Assembly: GCF_008933155.1 (NCBI RefSeq)
Contig: NZ_WBVP01000001.1
Coordinates: forward strand, 341,804-405,803
Length of the DNA stretch: 64,000 nt
Direction: 5' to 3'
Source: Aliivibrio finisterrensis
GTDB taxonomy: Bacteria > Pseudomonadota > Gammaproteobacteria > Enterobacterales > Vibrionaceae
Shown: piece after piece, positions 56,212 through 64,000 of the stretch
How positions within the stretch are numbered: position 1 is the stretch's first letter
Layout: each line of letters begins with the position of its first letter
The notes under the pieces: model-generated
The model's database searches: none
Told to the model about the DNA's origin: nothing
Seen by the model: only the letters and a program-made list of their open reading frames with translations
Made by a program: the position numbers and the translations under genes

Positions 56212-59199
56212 ATGAAAAGAATGTTGATTAACGCAACCCAAAAGGAAGAGTTGCGCGTCGCATTAGTTGATGGCCAACGCCTTTTTGATCTAGATATCGA
56301 AAGCCCTGGTCACGAATCTAAGAAAGCAAATATTTATAAAGGCAAAATCACACGTATCGAACCAAGCTTGGAAGCAGCTTTTGTTGATTACGGTGCTGAT
56401 CGCCACGGTTTCCTTCCCCTTAAGGAAATTGCAAAAGAATATTTCCCTCAAGGTTACACTTATCAAGGCCGTCCAAATATCAAGGACGTTTTGAAAGAAG
56501 GCCAAGAAGTAATTGTTCAAGTTGAAAAAGAAGAGCGTGGCAACAAAGGCGCGGCTTTAACAACTTTCATTTCTCTTGCTGGTAGCTACCTTGTTCTTAT
56601 GCCAAATAACCCTCGAGCTGGCGGTATTTCTCGTCGTATCGAAGGTGAAGAACGTACTCAACTTAAAGCAGCATTAAGCACATTAGAACTACCTCAAGGT
56701 ATGGGTCTAATTGTTCGTACTGCTGGTGTTGGTAAATCTGCAGAAGAACTTGAGTGGGACTTAAACGTACTCCTAAATCATTGGGAAGCGGTTAAGCACG
56801 CATCAGAATCAAATCAAGCACCTTTCCTAATTCACCAAGAAAGTAACGTTATTGTTCGTGCAATCCGCGATTACTTACGTCGTGATATTGGCGAAATCTT
56901 GATTGATAGCCCAAAAATCTTTGACCGTGCTCGTCAACACATTCAACTTATTCGCCCAGATTTCTTATCTCGCGTTAAGCTGTATGAAGGCGAAATCCCA
57001 CTATTTAGCCACTATCAAATCGAAAGCCAGATTGAATCTGCTTTTGAACGTGAAGTGCGCTTACCATCTGGTGGTTCTATTGTTATTGACCCAACAGAAG
57101 CACTGACATCAATTGATATCAACTCTGCTCGCGCAACGAAAGGCGGTGATATCGAAGAAACAGCATTAAATACAAACTTAGAAGCAGCTGATGAAATTGC
57201 ACGTCAATTACGTCTACGTGATCTAGGTGGCCTTGTGGTTATCGACTTCATTGATATGACGCCAGTTCGTCACCAACGTGAAGTAGAAAACCGTATGCGT
57301 GAAGCGGTTCGAATGGATCGTGCTCGTGTTCAAATCGGTCGTATTTCTCGTTTCGGTCTTCTAGAAATGTCTCGCCAACGCTTAAGCCCGTCTTTAGCTG
57401 AAGCAAGTCACCATATTTGCCCTCGTTGTACGGGTACTGGTGTTGTTCGTGATAATGAATCACTAGCACTGTCTGTTTTACGTTTAATTGAGGAAGAGTC
57501 TCTAAAAGACAATACAACTCAAGTTCTTGCAGTTGTTCCTGTCTCTATTGCTTCTTACCTGCTCAATGAAAAACGTCGTTCAGTTCAGCACATTGAAAAA
57601 TTCCACAATGTTCGTGTAATCATTGTTCCGAACTCTGATATGGAAACGCCTCACTTTGAAGTGATTCGTATCCGTGATGGTGAAGAACAAGAAATGCTTT
57701 CATACCTTCTACCTAAGAAACTAGAAGCGTTACGTGAAGCAGAAGCAAAAGAAGCCCCTGCGGTTAATATTGCTCCTAGAAAACGCGAAGAACCTGTTCT
57801 TCAAGGCTTCAGTGCTCCAGCTCAAGCAGCTCCAATTGCGAAAGTACAAGAAACAAAAGCACCAGAAGTAAAAGCAACAGCTGAAGAAAAACCGGGTATT
57901 ATTAGTCGTTTCTTCACTGCGATTGCAAACTTCTTCTCTGCACCAGAAGCAGCACCTGCTGAAACTGAGAAAAAAGTAGAAGAAGAAAAACCAACTCAGC
58001 GTCGTAATCAAAGCCGTAATAATGATCGTCGTCGTAACGAAAATGGTCGTAATAACCGCAACAATCGTCGTAACGGTAATGATAACCGCAACAACAACGA
58101 AAATCGCACTGATAATCGTCGTGGTAAAAAAGTTGAAGATAATGCAACTAAGCCAGTTAAAGTAGCGGCTGAAAGCAAACCAACGAAACAACCTAAAGCT
58201 CGTAAGGAAATTGCAGAGCAAGGGCTTCAATTAGCAGCTGAAGCACAACAAATACCTGCGCAACCTTCTGATAAACCAGCTGAAAAACGCGAAAAAACGG
58301 TTCAAGTTAAACAACGCCGTCAACGCCGTCAGTTGCAAAAGAAAGTACGTACAGGTAAAGCAGTAGAAGCGGAAGTAGAAGTTCCTGTTGAAGTAGCAAC
58401 AACAGAAACCCAAGCACAAGTAACTACGCCTGCAGAAGCAAATACTGAGAAGAATACAGAACGTAAAGAAGGCCAACGTCGTAACCGTCGTTCACCTCGC
58501 CACTTACGAGCAAGTGGTCAACGTCGTCGTCGTCGTGATCGTCGTCCTGTGAATCCTGCTCGTCTATTTGCTGGTGTTGCGTCTCCTGAAATGGCGATGG
58601 GTAAAGCTTACCCTGACTATGCTCGCATCTTAGAGATGAAACAAGCAAAACGCCAACAAGAGAAGTTCATTGATAATGAAACTCAAAATGCACAAGACCA
58701 AGCAAGTCAAACCACTACAGTAAAAGCTCAAATCGGTGGTGTTGCATTCCCTGAAATGGCTATGGGCAAAGTGTTACTGCCTTATGTTCCTGCTAATAAA
58801 GCAGAAGCAATAGTAGAAACACCGGTGGTTGAACATGTTATTGCTGAAGCGCCTGTAGCAACAACTCAAGCTGAGGCTCCAGTAATCAATGAAGTACCAG
58901 CAATTGCAGAAGCACCAGTAGCGGAGCAGAAGGTTGAAGTAACAGAAGCTCCTGTAACTCCTGCTGAAGTTGCAGTAGCAGAGACATCAGCACCAACGAC
59001 GACTGTTGTTGCTGAAAAACCTCAATACAAAGGTCACGCTTCTTCTGGAATGACTAAAGCAACAGGTCCAACAGAGATTAAAGAAATCACTGTTACGGCT
59101 GCTGCATTTAGAACTGAGCGCTTTGAGCCAAAACAAGCTGGTAGTCAAACTGCCACTTCTCAAGCAAGTGCAGCAATGGCGAAAACAGCGGGTTTATAA
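56212..59199 (+). CDS. rne: Ribonuclease E
   Basis: The essential endoribonuclease and degradosome scaffold, 995 residues against 1061 in E. coli. S1 domain at about 36-125. Catalytic aspartates at 302 (SIDINSARA) and 345 (VVIDFIDM). Zn-link cysteines 403 and 406 in CPRCTGTG. From about 520 the chain is disordered: a short amphipathic helix ([16 protein letters not shown]) likely anchors it to the membrane. Arg-rich RNA-binding tracts follow, then two copies of GVA-x-PEMAMGK (about 786 and 841) and an Ala/Pro/Val/Glu-rich segment. The end [18 protein letters not shown] is conserved. The leader suggests autoregulation. Confidence 0.96.
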   Translation: MKRMLINATQKEELRVALVDGQRLFDLDIESPGHESKKANIYKGKITRIEPSLEAAFVDYGADRHGFLPLKEIAKEYFPQGYTYQGRPNIKDVLKEGQEVIVQVEKEERGNKGAALTTFISLAGSYLVLMPNNPRAGGISRRIEGEERTQLKAALSTLELPQGMGLIVRTAGVGKSAEELEWDLNVLLNHWEAVKHASESNQAPFLIHQESNVIVRAIRDYLRRDIGEILIDSPKIFDRARQHIQLIRPDFLSRVKLYEGEIPLFSHYQIESQIESAFEREVRLPSGGSIVIDPTEALTSIDINSARATKGGDIEETALNTNLEAADEIARQLRLRDLGGLVVIDFIDMTPVRHQREVENRMREAVRMDRARVQIGRISRFGLLEMSRQRLSPSLAEASHHICPRCTGTGVVRDNESLALSVLRLIEEESLKDNTTQVLAVVPVSIASYLLNEKRRSVQHIEKFHNVRVIIVPNSDMETPHFEVIRIRDGEEQEMLSYLLPKKLEALREAEAKEAPAVNIAPRKREEPVLQGFSAPAQAAPIAKVQETKAPEVKATAEEKPGIISRFFTAIANFFSAPEAAPAETEKKVEEEKPTQRRNQSRNNDRRRNENGRNNRNNRRNGNDNRNNNENRTDNRRGKKVEDNATKPVKVAAESKPTKQPKARKEIAEQGLQLAAEAQQIPAQPSDKPAEKREKTVQVKQRRQRRQLQKKVRTGKAVEAEVEVPVEVATTETQAQVTTPAEANTEKNTERKEGQRRNRRSPRHLRASGQRRRRRDRRPVNPARLFAGVASPEMAMGKAYPDYARILEMKQAKRQQEKFIDNETQNAQDQASQTTTVKAQIGGVAFPEMAMGKVLLPYVPANKAEAIVETPVVEHVIAEAPVATTQAEAPVINEVPAIAEAPVAEQKVEVTEAPVTPAEVAVAETSAPTTTVVAEKPQYKGHASSGMTKATGPTEIKEITVTAAAFRTERFEPKQAGSQTATSQASAAMAKTAGL

Positions 59200-59241
59200 T
59201 TTTTTAGGCAAACGCCTTTAAAATAAATAACCAATAAAATT

Positions 59242-59278
59242 AAGCAAGTTACATTTCGATGTAACTTGCTTTTTTTAT
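59242..59278 (+). terminator. rne terminator with TTCG loop
   Basis: AAGCAAGTTACAT-TTCG-ATGTAACTTGCTT: 13-bp perfect stem ending in a T-run. Confidence 0.93.
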
Positions 59279-59374
59279 ATCTAATTCCGAATATACATTG
59301 AAGTTCATCACGCTTTTCTGTACGATTCGCCGCATACTATGCTTGAAAAACAACCAAGAAGATATCTAAAAATA

Positions 59375-60922
59375 ATGTTTGAATTTCCAAAATTTTCTAA
59401 TCATTCAGTGAAGAATGATGTTCTATCAGGGTTAACCGTTGCGTTAGCTCTAGTCCCTGAAGCTGTTGCTTTCGCCTTTGTTGCTGGTGTTGACCCTATG
59501 GTTGGCCTATATGCTGCTTTCATTGTCGGCTTAATTACATCAGTTATTGGTGGTCGCCCTGGAATGATTTCAGGCGCAACTGGCGCGATGGCTGTTGTAA
59601 TGGTTAGCTTAGTTGCAGTTCACGGCGTACAGTACCTTTTTGCAGCCATCTTACTCGCTGGTATTCTGCAAATTACCGCAGGTTTATTTAAACTAGGTAA
59701 GTTCATTCGTATCGTTCCACATCCTGTAATGATCGGATTTGTAAACGGCTTAGCTATTGTTATTTTCCTTGCTCAACTTGGTCAATTTAAAGCCCCTGAC
59801 GCACTAGGTAATTTAGATTGGTTACAAGGCGACCAAATGATGCTAATGCTTGGCTTAGTTGCTGTGACTATGGCTATCATTCACTTCTTACCTAAATTAA
59901 CAACAGCGGTGCCTTCTTCCTTAGTGGCTATTATTGTTGTAACAGGGTTAGTTCAAGGTTTAGATTTAGATACTCGTACTGTTGTAGATTTCCTACGTAC
60001 AATGAGTGGCGATGAAGCTGCAACATTAGCAGGCTCTCTTCCTACTTTCTCTGTGCCTAATGTCCCATTATCTTTAGAAACACTGTACATCATCTTTCCT
60101 TACGCGCTTATTTTAGCAGCTATCGGTTTAATTGAATCATTACTAACTTTAACGGTTATTGATGAGATGACAGGTACTCGTGGTCAATCTAACCGTGAAT
60201 GTGTTGGTCAAGGCGTAGCAAACGTTACTTGTTCTGTATTTGGAGCAATGGGCGGTTGTGCGATGATTGGTCAATCAATGATCAATGTTAACTCTGGCGG
60301 TCGTGGTCGTTTATCAGGCATTACTGCGGCACTTGCGTTGCTTGGCTTTATCTTATTTGCTTCTGGCTTAATTGAGATGATCCCTCTAGCGGCATTAGTT
60401 GGTGTAATGTTCATGGTTGTTATTGGTACGTTTGAATGGGCAACGTTTAAATTGGCTCGTCGTGTACCAAAACAAGATTTCTTTGTCATTGTATTGGTAA
60501 CCGTCGTAACGGTTCTTACTGACCTTGCTGTTGCTGTTGGTGTTGGTGTTATCGCCTCTGCATTAATGTTTGCATGGCAACACGCAAAACACATCTTCTC
60601 AACAAACTCAGTAAACGAAGAAGGCTCTAAAGTTTATGAAATTAATGGACCGATCTTCTTTGGATCAGCGGCTAATTTCTTAGAGTTATTCGATGTAGAA
60701 AATGATCCTCAAGACATCGTTATTGATTTTGCGGCCTCACGTGTTGTTGACCATTCAGCTATCGAAGCCGTTGATACTATTGCTGAGCGTTACTCTAAAG
60801 CAGGCAAAAAAGTACATCTTCGTCACCTAAGCCAAGATTGCCATGCCCTTCTAAACAAAGCGGGTAGCTTGGTTGAAATAAATGTACAAGAAGATCCAAT
60901 CTATAAAGTGGTTAGTCAGTAA
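59375..60922 (+). CDS. SulP-family anion transporter with STAS domain
   Basis: 515 residues from the chosen start. About 12 membrane spans in two inverted repeats ([22 protein letters not shown] at the first). A C-terminal STAS domain (about 425-515) includes [11 protein letters not shown] and [17 protein letters not shown]. Members carry sulfate, bicarbonate or dicarboxylates; this subgroup is often sodium-coupled bicarbonate-like, but the substrate is not readable. The ATG 59339 used by some callers adds 12 polar residues without a ribosome site; 59375 matches the usual MFEFP start. Confidence 0.85.
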   Translation: MFEFPKFSNHSVKNDVLSGLTVALALVPEAVAFAFVAGVDPMVGLYAAFIVGLITSVIGGRPGMISGATGAMAVVMVSLVAVHGVQYLFAAILLAGILQITAGLFKLGKFIRIVPHPVMIGFVNGLAIVIFLAQLGQFKAPDALGNLDWLQGDQMMLMLGLVAVTMAIIHFLPKLTTAVPSSLVAIIVVTGLVQGLDLDTRTVVDFLRTMSGDEAATLAGSLPTFSVPNVPLSLETLYIIFPYALILAAIGLIESLLTLTVIDEMTGTRGQSNRECVGQGVANVTCSVFGAMGGCAMIGQSMINVNSGGRGRLSGITAALALLGFILFASGLIEMIPLAALVGVMFMVVIGTFEWATFKLARRVPKQDFFVIVLVTVVTVLTDLAVAVGVGVIASALMFAWQHAKHIFSTNSVNEEGSKVYEINGPIFFGSAANFLELFDVENDPQDIVIDFAASRVVDHSAIEAVDTIAERYSKAGKKVHLRHLSQDCHALLNKAGSLVEINVQEDPIYKVVSQ

Positions 60923-60955
60923 AGAGACATTCACTTTTATCATTGATAGATAATA

Positions 60956-60990
60956 TAAATCCCGATATGGTTCTCCTATCGGGATTTTTT
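60956..60990 (+). terminator. SulP gene terminator
   Basis: AATCCCGATA / TATCGGGATT perfect stem with a nine-base loop and T-run. It separates the SulP gene from cobO. Confidence 0.92.
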
Positions 60991-61047
60991 ATATCTCAAA
61001 TAACTTCAATAAATGAACTCCCCCCTATTTTTAATGGAATAGAAATC

Positions 61048-61653
61048 ATGATAGAACAAGATAAAAAAGATGAACGCTATAAGCAACGCCAGTCAAAGAT
61101 CAAAGAAAATGTCGACAAGCGTGTTGAAGATGCGCAGACAGAAAAAGGCTTGTTAATTGTTGTTACCGGTAACGGGAAAGGAAAAACTACTTCTGGCTTT
61201 GGCACAGTAGCAAGAGCGGTTGGACATGGCTTGAATTGTGTTGTAGCTCAATTTATTAAAGGGACATGGGACTGTGGGGAAAGAAATTTACTAGAAGGTC
61301 ATGGTGTCCCTTTCTATGTTATGAACACAGGATTTACTTGGAATACTCAAGATAAAGCAGCGGATACCGAAGCAGCACAACGTGTATGGCAAGAATGTAA
61401 AAAAAGCTTATCCGATGAATCTGTCGATCTTGTTTTGCTTGATGAAATGACTTATATGGTCACTTATGGTTATATCGGACTTGATGAGTTAAAAACAGCA
61501 TTACAAAACCGTCCCAAAATGCAATCGGTAGTTATTACTGGTCGAGCTGCGCACCGTGAGTTGATCGAAATGGCTGATACGGTATCTGAAGTTCGAAATG
61601 TAAAACACGCTTTCGATTCAGGCATTAAAGCACTGAAAGGCGTAGATTGGTAA
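61048..61653 (+). CDS. cobO: Corrinoid adenosyltransferase CobO/BtuR
   Basis: Adds the 5'-deoxyadenosyl group to cob(I)alamin or cobinamide. 201 residues. P-loop VVTGNGKGKTTSGFGT (GNGKGKTT at 41-48), GTWDCGERN, and LLDEMTYMVTYGYI as the Walker B-like element. The start at 61048 gives the usual N-terminal helix (KKDERYKQRQSKIKENVDKR). Single gene between two terminators. Together with metE it fits an organism that salvages B12 but can also do without it for methionine. Confidence 0.93.
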   Translation: MIEQDKKDERYKQRQSKIKENVDKRVEDAQTEKGLLIVVTGNGKGKTTSGFGTVARAVGHGLNCVVAQFIKGTWDCGERNLLEGHGVPFYVMNTGFTWNTQDKAADTEAAQRVWQECKKSLSDESVDLVLLDEMTYMVTYGYIGLDELKTALQNRPKMQSVVITGRAAHRELIEMADTVSEVRNVKHAFDSGIKALKGVDW

Positions 61654-61680
61654 ATTATCTATCTTACATAACAAATAAAA

Positions 61681-61718
61681 ATGGCCTGTATCAATAACGA
61701 TAACAGGCCACTTTTTTA
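61681..61718 (+). terminator. Terminator after cobO
   Basis: TGGCCTGT / ACAGGCCA perfect stem (61682-61689 and 61703-61710) with a 13-base loop and T-run. It lies between convergent cobO and asmA. Confidence 0.9.
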
Positions 61719-61738
61719 ACTGTTATTATCACAGTAAA

Positions 61739-63865
61739 TTAATTGAAAAGTCCTTTCAGCAATTTATTTGCTGCGTCTTTTACTTTTTCATTTTTAATCT
61801 TATCGCCATATTTCTCTTCAAGTTTTTCGATACCGCGATCAATTTCTTTCTTGGCTTTTTGCTGCATCACATCATCAAATTCAAGCTTATACTTTGGCTT
61901 AGCCCATGGACCTGTAATTCTAATTGGGATCGTAACATCTTTAAGATCATCAATACCTTTACCGCCCTGGCCTTTTAATGAGCCAACGATTGATGTTTTA
62001 ATTAGCATGTTTGCCGTTTCATGAACGTAATCAGCAGAACCTTCGCCATGAATACGCAGTAATGGCGATACCAATTTAATATTTTTGGTTGTCGCATTTC
62101 CTTTTGATAAATAAAAGTCGGCAGTTAATGCACTGAAGTCTGTTTTCTCAGCTTCTTCGCTGCCTTTAACTTTTTCACCTTTAATTTTTGCATAAGTTGT
62201 ACGGATCAATAATGGGATATTAACGCCGTTAACCGCACCATCGGCAAAATTAATAGAGGCTTTACCTTTAAGGTTTTCTTTTAAAGCACTTGGTTTTAAG
62301 CTCTTACCTGAAACATTCAGCGCCATATTACCATTGCCTTCAATCAGGCTTTCACCCATAACATCTGTCAATAAAGGAGCAACTTGTACCCCTTTGATTG
62401 ATTGCTTAATACTATACGTAGGCGTGGTTTTACGAGCATCCAAGGTCGCAGTCATATCAATAGCACCATCGTATAGATCAGAGTGGAATTTCGTCAGTTT
62501 TAACACCCCACGATTAACTGAAAATACAGAGGTTACATTTTGCATCTTGGCATTACTTGCTTTGAACTTATCTATAATAATGGTTCCTGCGACATCAAGC
62601 GTTTTTAATGCACTTAAATCAGGCTCCACTTCTGTTGCCTTACTCGCTGGTAGCTCTTTATTATTACTTGCTGTTTTTTCCGTTGCTGTTACTTCACTTT
62701 GAGGCAAGGTCGCTAATAAAGCATCAACATCAATATTCGGACTACGTAACTCAAAGCGTACCTTCGGTATATCATTTAGCTGTACGCTCATCTTGCCAGT
62801 AAAATCAGTATCCACCGCTGACAGAGAAAGTGTATTGATACTCAGAAACGATTTTTTTAAATCAAATGTACTGTTAAAGCCAATAACGGCCGTAACATCT
62901 TCGTTTGGTATTCCTTTACCTTTTATGTTGTTAGTGCTTGAAAAGTCTTTAACTTGAATAACATCTAATGCTTTTGGTACATATAGAGCAAAGGTAGAGA
63001 TAGAGTTAACATTAAGCGCATTCGCCTTACCTATCGCCTTTAGGCTGATATTGGCCCATGTATCAAAAGAAAACTGATCAATGGTAAAAGAGATATCATT
63101 AAATTTATTTGATGCATCTGAATAAGAGACATTAAACTCTGTCTGCTTTAATGATGCATCATCTAATGTCACTGCAATATTTAAATCAGTCTCACCTTTT
63201 AAAGCTACGTTCTGTTGGCCTAAATCCCCTTTTAAATCAAACTCTAAATGAGCCCATTGACCAGGACTAAATTGAGACAGTGATAAATTCATATCACTAA
63301 AATACATTTTAGTGCCCGCTTTATCATCCTGAATAAGTACTTCTGCATTCGTTAGTGCAATGCCTTCTAATGTTACTTTCCAATCATTAAGTTGAGTACT
63401 TGGTTGAGTATTATCCGTTATTTTTGCTACTGGCTCTTCTGATGTTGTTTCAATCGTCTCAATCTGTTCTTTAGTTGGACCAATATTGTCTAAGTTCGTC
63501 GTACCATTTTTTAGTGTATGTAGCGTAAAAGAAGCGCCATCCAAAGTAACTAAACCAATATTAATTTCATGTTGAAATAATGGGCGAACATTAAGGTCTA
63601 ATACCGCATTATTAAATTTCACAAGATCAGGAGTTGAAAACCCCTTTGGATTACTTAAAGCAACTTCACCAATAGAAAAACCAATTGATGGGAAGAAACG
63701 CCATTCAATATCACCATTAATGGTTAACTGGCGACCAGTCTGCGCTTCTACCTGCTCTTTTATCAGTGGTTTAAAATCATTTGGATTCACAAGCAGTACT
63801 AGCACTAAAAATGTAATAATAACTGCGATGAACGGTATGCTAATCAATAAGGCTATTTTTTTCAC
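61739..63865 (-). CDS. asmA: AsmA-family inner-membrane/periplasmic protein
   Basis: An AsmA/TamB-type phospholipid-transport or outer-membrane-assembly factor. 708 residues from GTG 63865; TTG 63871 is two codons longer. One N-terminal membrane helix (IALLISIPFIAVIITFLVLVLLVNPND split over residues 3-29), then an AsmA domain with NPNDFKPLIKEQVEAQTGRQL and GDIEWRFFPSIGFSIGEV. Long beta-rich periplasmic repeats follow. The C-terminal AsmA_2-like part has SINFADGAVNGVNIPLLIR. E. coli AsmA is 617 residues. No clear ribosome site decides the start. Confidence 0.88.
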   Translation of the reverse strand: MKKIALLISIPFIAVIITFLVLVLLVNPNDFKPLIKEQVEAQTGRQLTINGDIEWRFFPSIGFSIGEVALSNPKGFSTPDLVKFNNAVLDLNVRPLFQHEINIGLVTLDGASFTLHTLKNGTTNLDNIGPTKEQIETIETTSEEPVAKITDNTQPSTQLNDWKVTLEGIALTNAEVLIQDDKAGTKMYFSDMNLSLSQFSPGQWAHLEFDLKGDLGQQNVALKGETDLNIAVTLDDASLKQTEFNVSYSDASNKFNDISFTIDQFSFDTWANISLKAIGKANALNVNSISTFALYVPKALDVIQVKDFSSTNNIKGKGIPNEDVTAVIGFNSTFDLKKSFLSINTLSLSAVDTDFTGKMSVQLNDIPKVRFELRSPNIDVDALLATLPQSEVTATEKTASNNKELPASKATEVEPDLSALKTLDVAGTIIIDKFKASNAKMQNVTSVFSVNRGVLKLTKFHSDLYDGAIDMTATLDARKTTPTYSIKQSIKGVQVAPLLTDVMGESLIEGNGNMALNVSGKSLKPSALKENLKGKASINFADGAVNGVNIPLLIRTTYAKIKGEKVKGSEEAEKTDFSALTADFYLSKGNATTKNIKLVSPLLRIHGEGSADYVHETANMLIKTSIVGSLKGQGGKGIDDLKDVTIPIRITGPWAKPKYKLEFDDVMQQKAKKEIDRGIEKLEEKYGDKIKNEKVKDAANKLLKGLFN

Positions 63866-63912
63866 GACCAAAATCCATCTATTGTATTTAAAGGGTTACA
63901 TGAGTGTTAATT

Positions 63913-64000
63913 ATGCCATCAGTAAGACATAAAAAACATAAGCTTATCCATAGTTATATACCTAAATATTTCAAAGTGACAGAAACGAAGCAAAAAAAAA
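63913..64000 (+). CDS. Possible start of a gene running off the window
   Basis: ATG at 63913 opens a frame (MPSVRHKKHKLIHSYIPKYF...) that stays open to the end, 29 codons. It is very basic, has a poor ribosome site, and I do not recognise it. Open frames of this length occur by chance in AT-rich DNA. Confidence 0.2.
   Translation, partial: MPSVRHKKHKLIHSYIPKYFKVTETKQKK

Noticed and set aside
57730..58230. 166-codon antisense open frame opposite the rne C-terminal region (and several others opposite rne)
   Set aside because: It mirrors the Arg/Lys/Asn/Glu-rich low-complexity tail; its product is Phe/Cys/Thr-rich nonsense without a ribosome site. It is a codon-bias shadow.

Overview
The window looks like chromosome I of a Vibrionaceae bacterium, most likely Aliivibrio (A. 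fischeri or a close relative). The reasons are low-GC DNA, gammaproteobacterial gene order throughout, and two genes I know only from vibrios: a VemP-type secretion monitor upstream of a second secDF pair, and relV, a small alarmone synthetase. Almost everything is housekeeping DNA. I see no phage, transposase, integron, CRISPR array, tRNA or rRNA.

Layout. 1-7.1 kb: the 3' end of a DUF2867 gene, a DUF2913 gene, a bcr-rsuA pair, and an EmrAB-like efflux operon with a divergent LysR regulator. 7.2-10.7 kb: vemP-secD2-secF2, then an intergenic array of three 34-bp-spaced dyad repeats. 10.9-19.9 kb: mixed single genes (two small conserved proteins, a chloramphenicol-acetyltransferase homologue, a VOC protein, a phospholipase D lipoprotein, radD, cytochrome c', rplY, a META-domain lipoprotein). 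This stretch also holds a MITE-like element beside the decayed remnant of an MMPL transporter. 19.3-29.9 kb: yecM/argS, yfbV/ackA-pta and the divergent metE/metR pair with recognisable MetJ and MetR sites. 29.9-42.9 kb: dcuC, ygiQ, tyrS, relV, a 29-codon membrane protein, an outer-membrane barrel, a sodium-symporter/MetS pair, a GST and ptsG.

43.4-55.8 kb is the classical lipid-synthesis block, read on the minus strand: yceD-rpmF-plsX-fabH-fabD-fabG-acpP-fabF-pabC-mltG-tmk-holB-tatD. yceF and rluC lie next to it. Many of its genes overlap or have ribosome binding sites inside the preceding gene. A hairpin between acpP and fabF probably sets their different expression levels. 56.2-64 kb: rne with a structured leader, a SulP transporter, cobO and asmA.

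The most interesting signals are regulatory. VemP carries the arrest-motif core near its C-terminus, and the sequence just after its stop codon can base-pair with the secD2 Shine-Dalgarno region, so a stalled ribosome could open it. RelV appears to have a cleavable signal peptide although it is a nucleotide-dependent enzyme, and its ribosome binding site has a perfect 8-base upstream complement. Two 164-165-bp copies of an unnamed palindromic element and a 34-bp dyad array are not explained by any gene. All family assignments come from reading the sequence and from memory; no database search was run.
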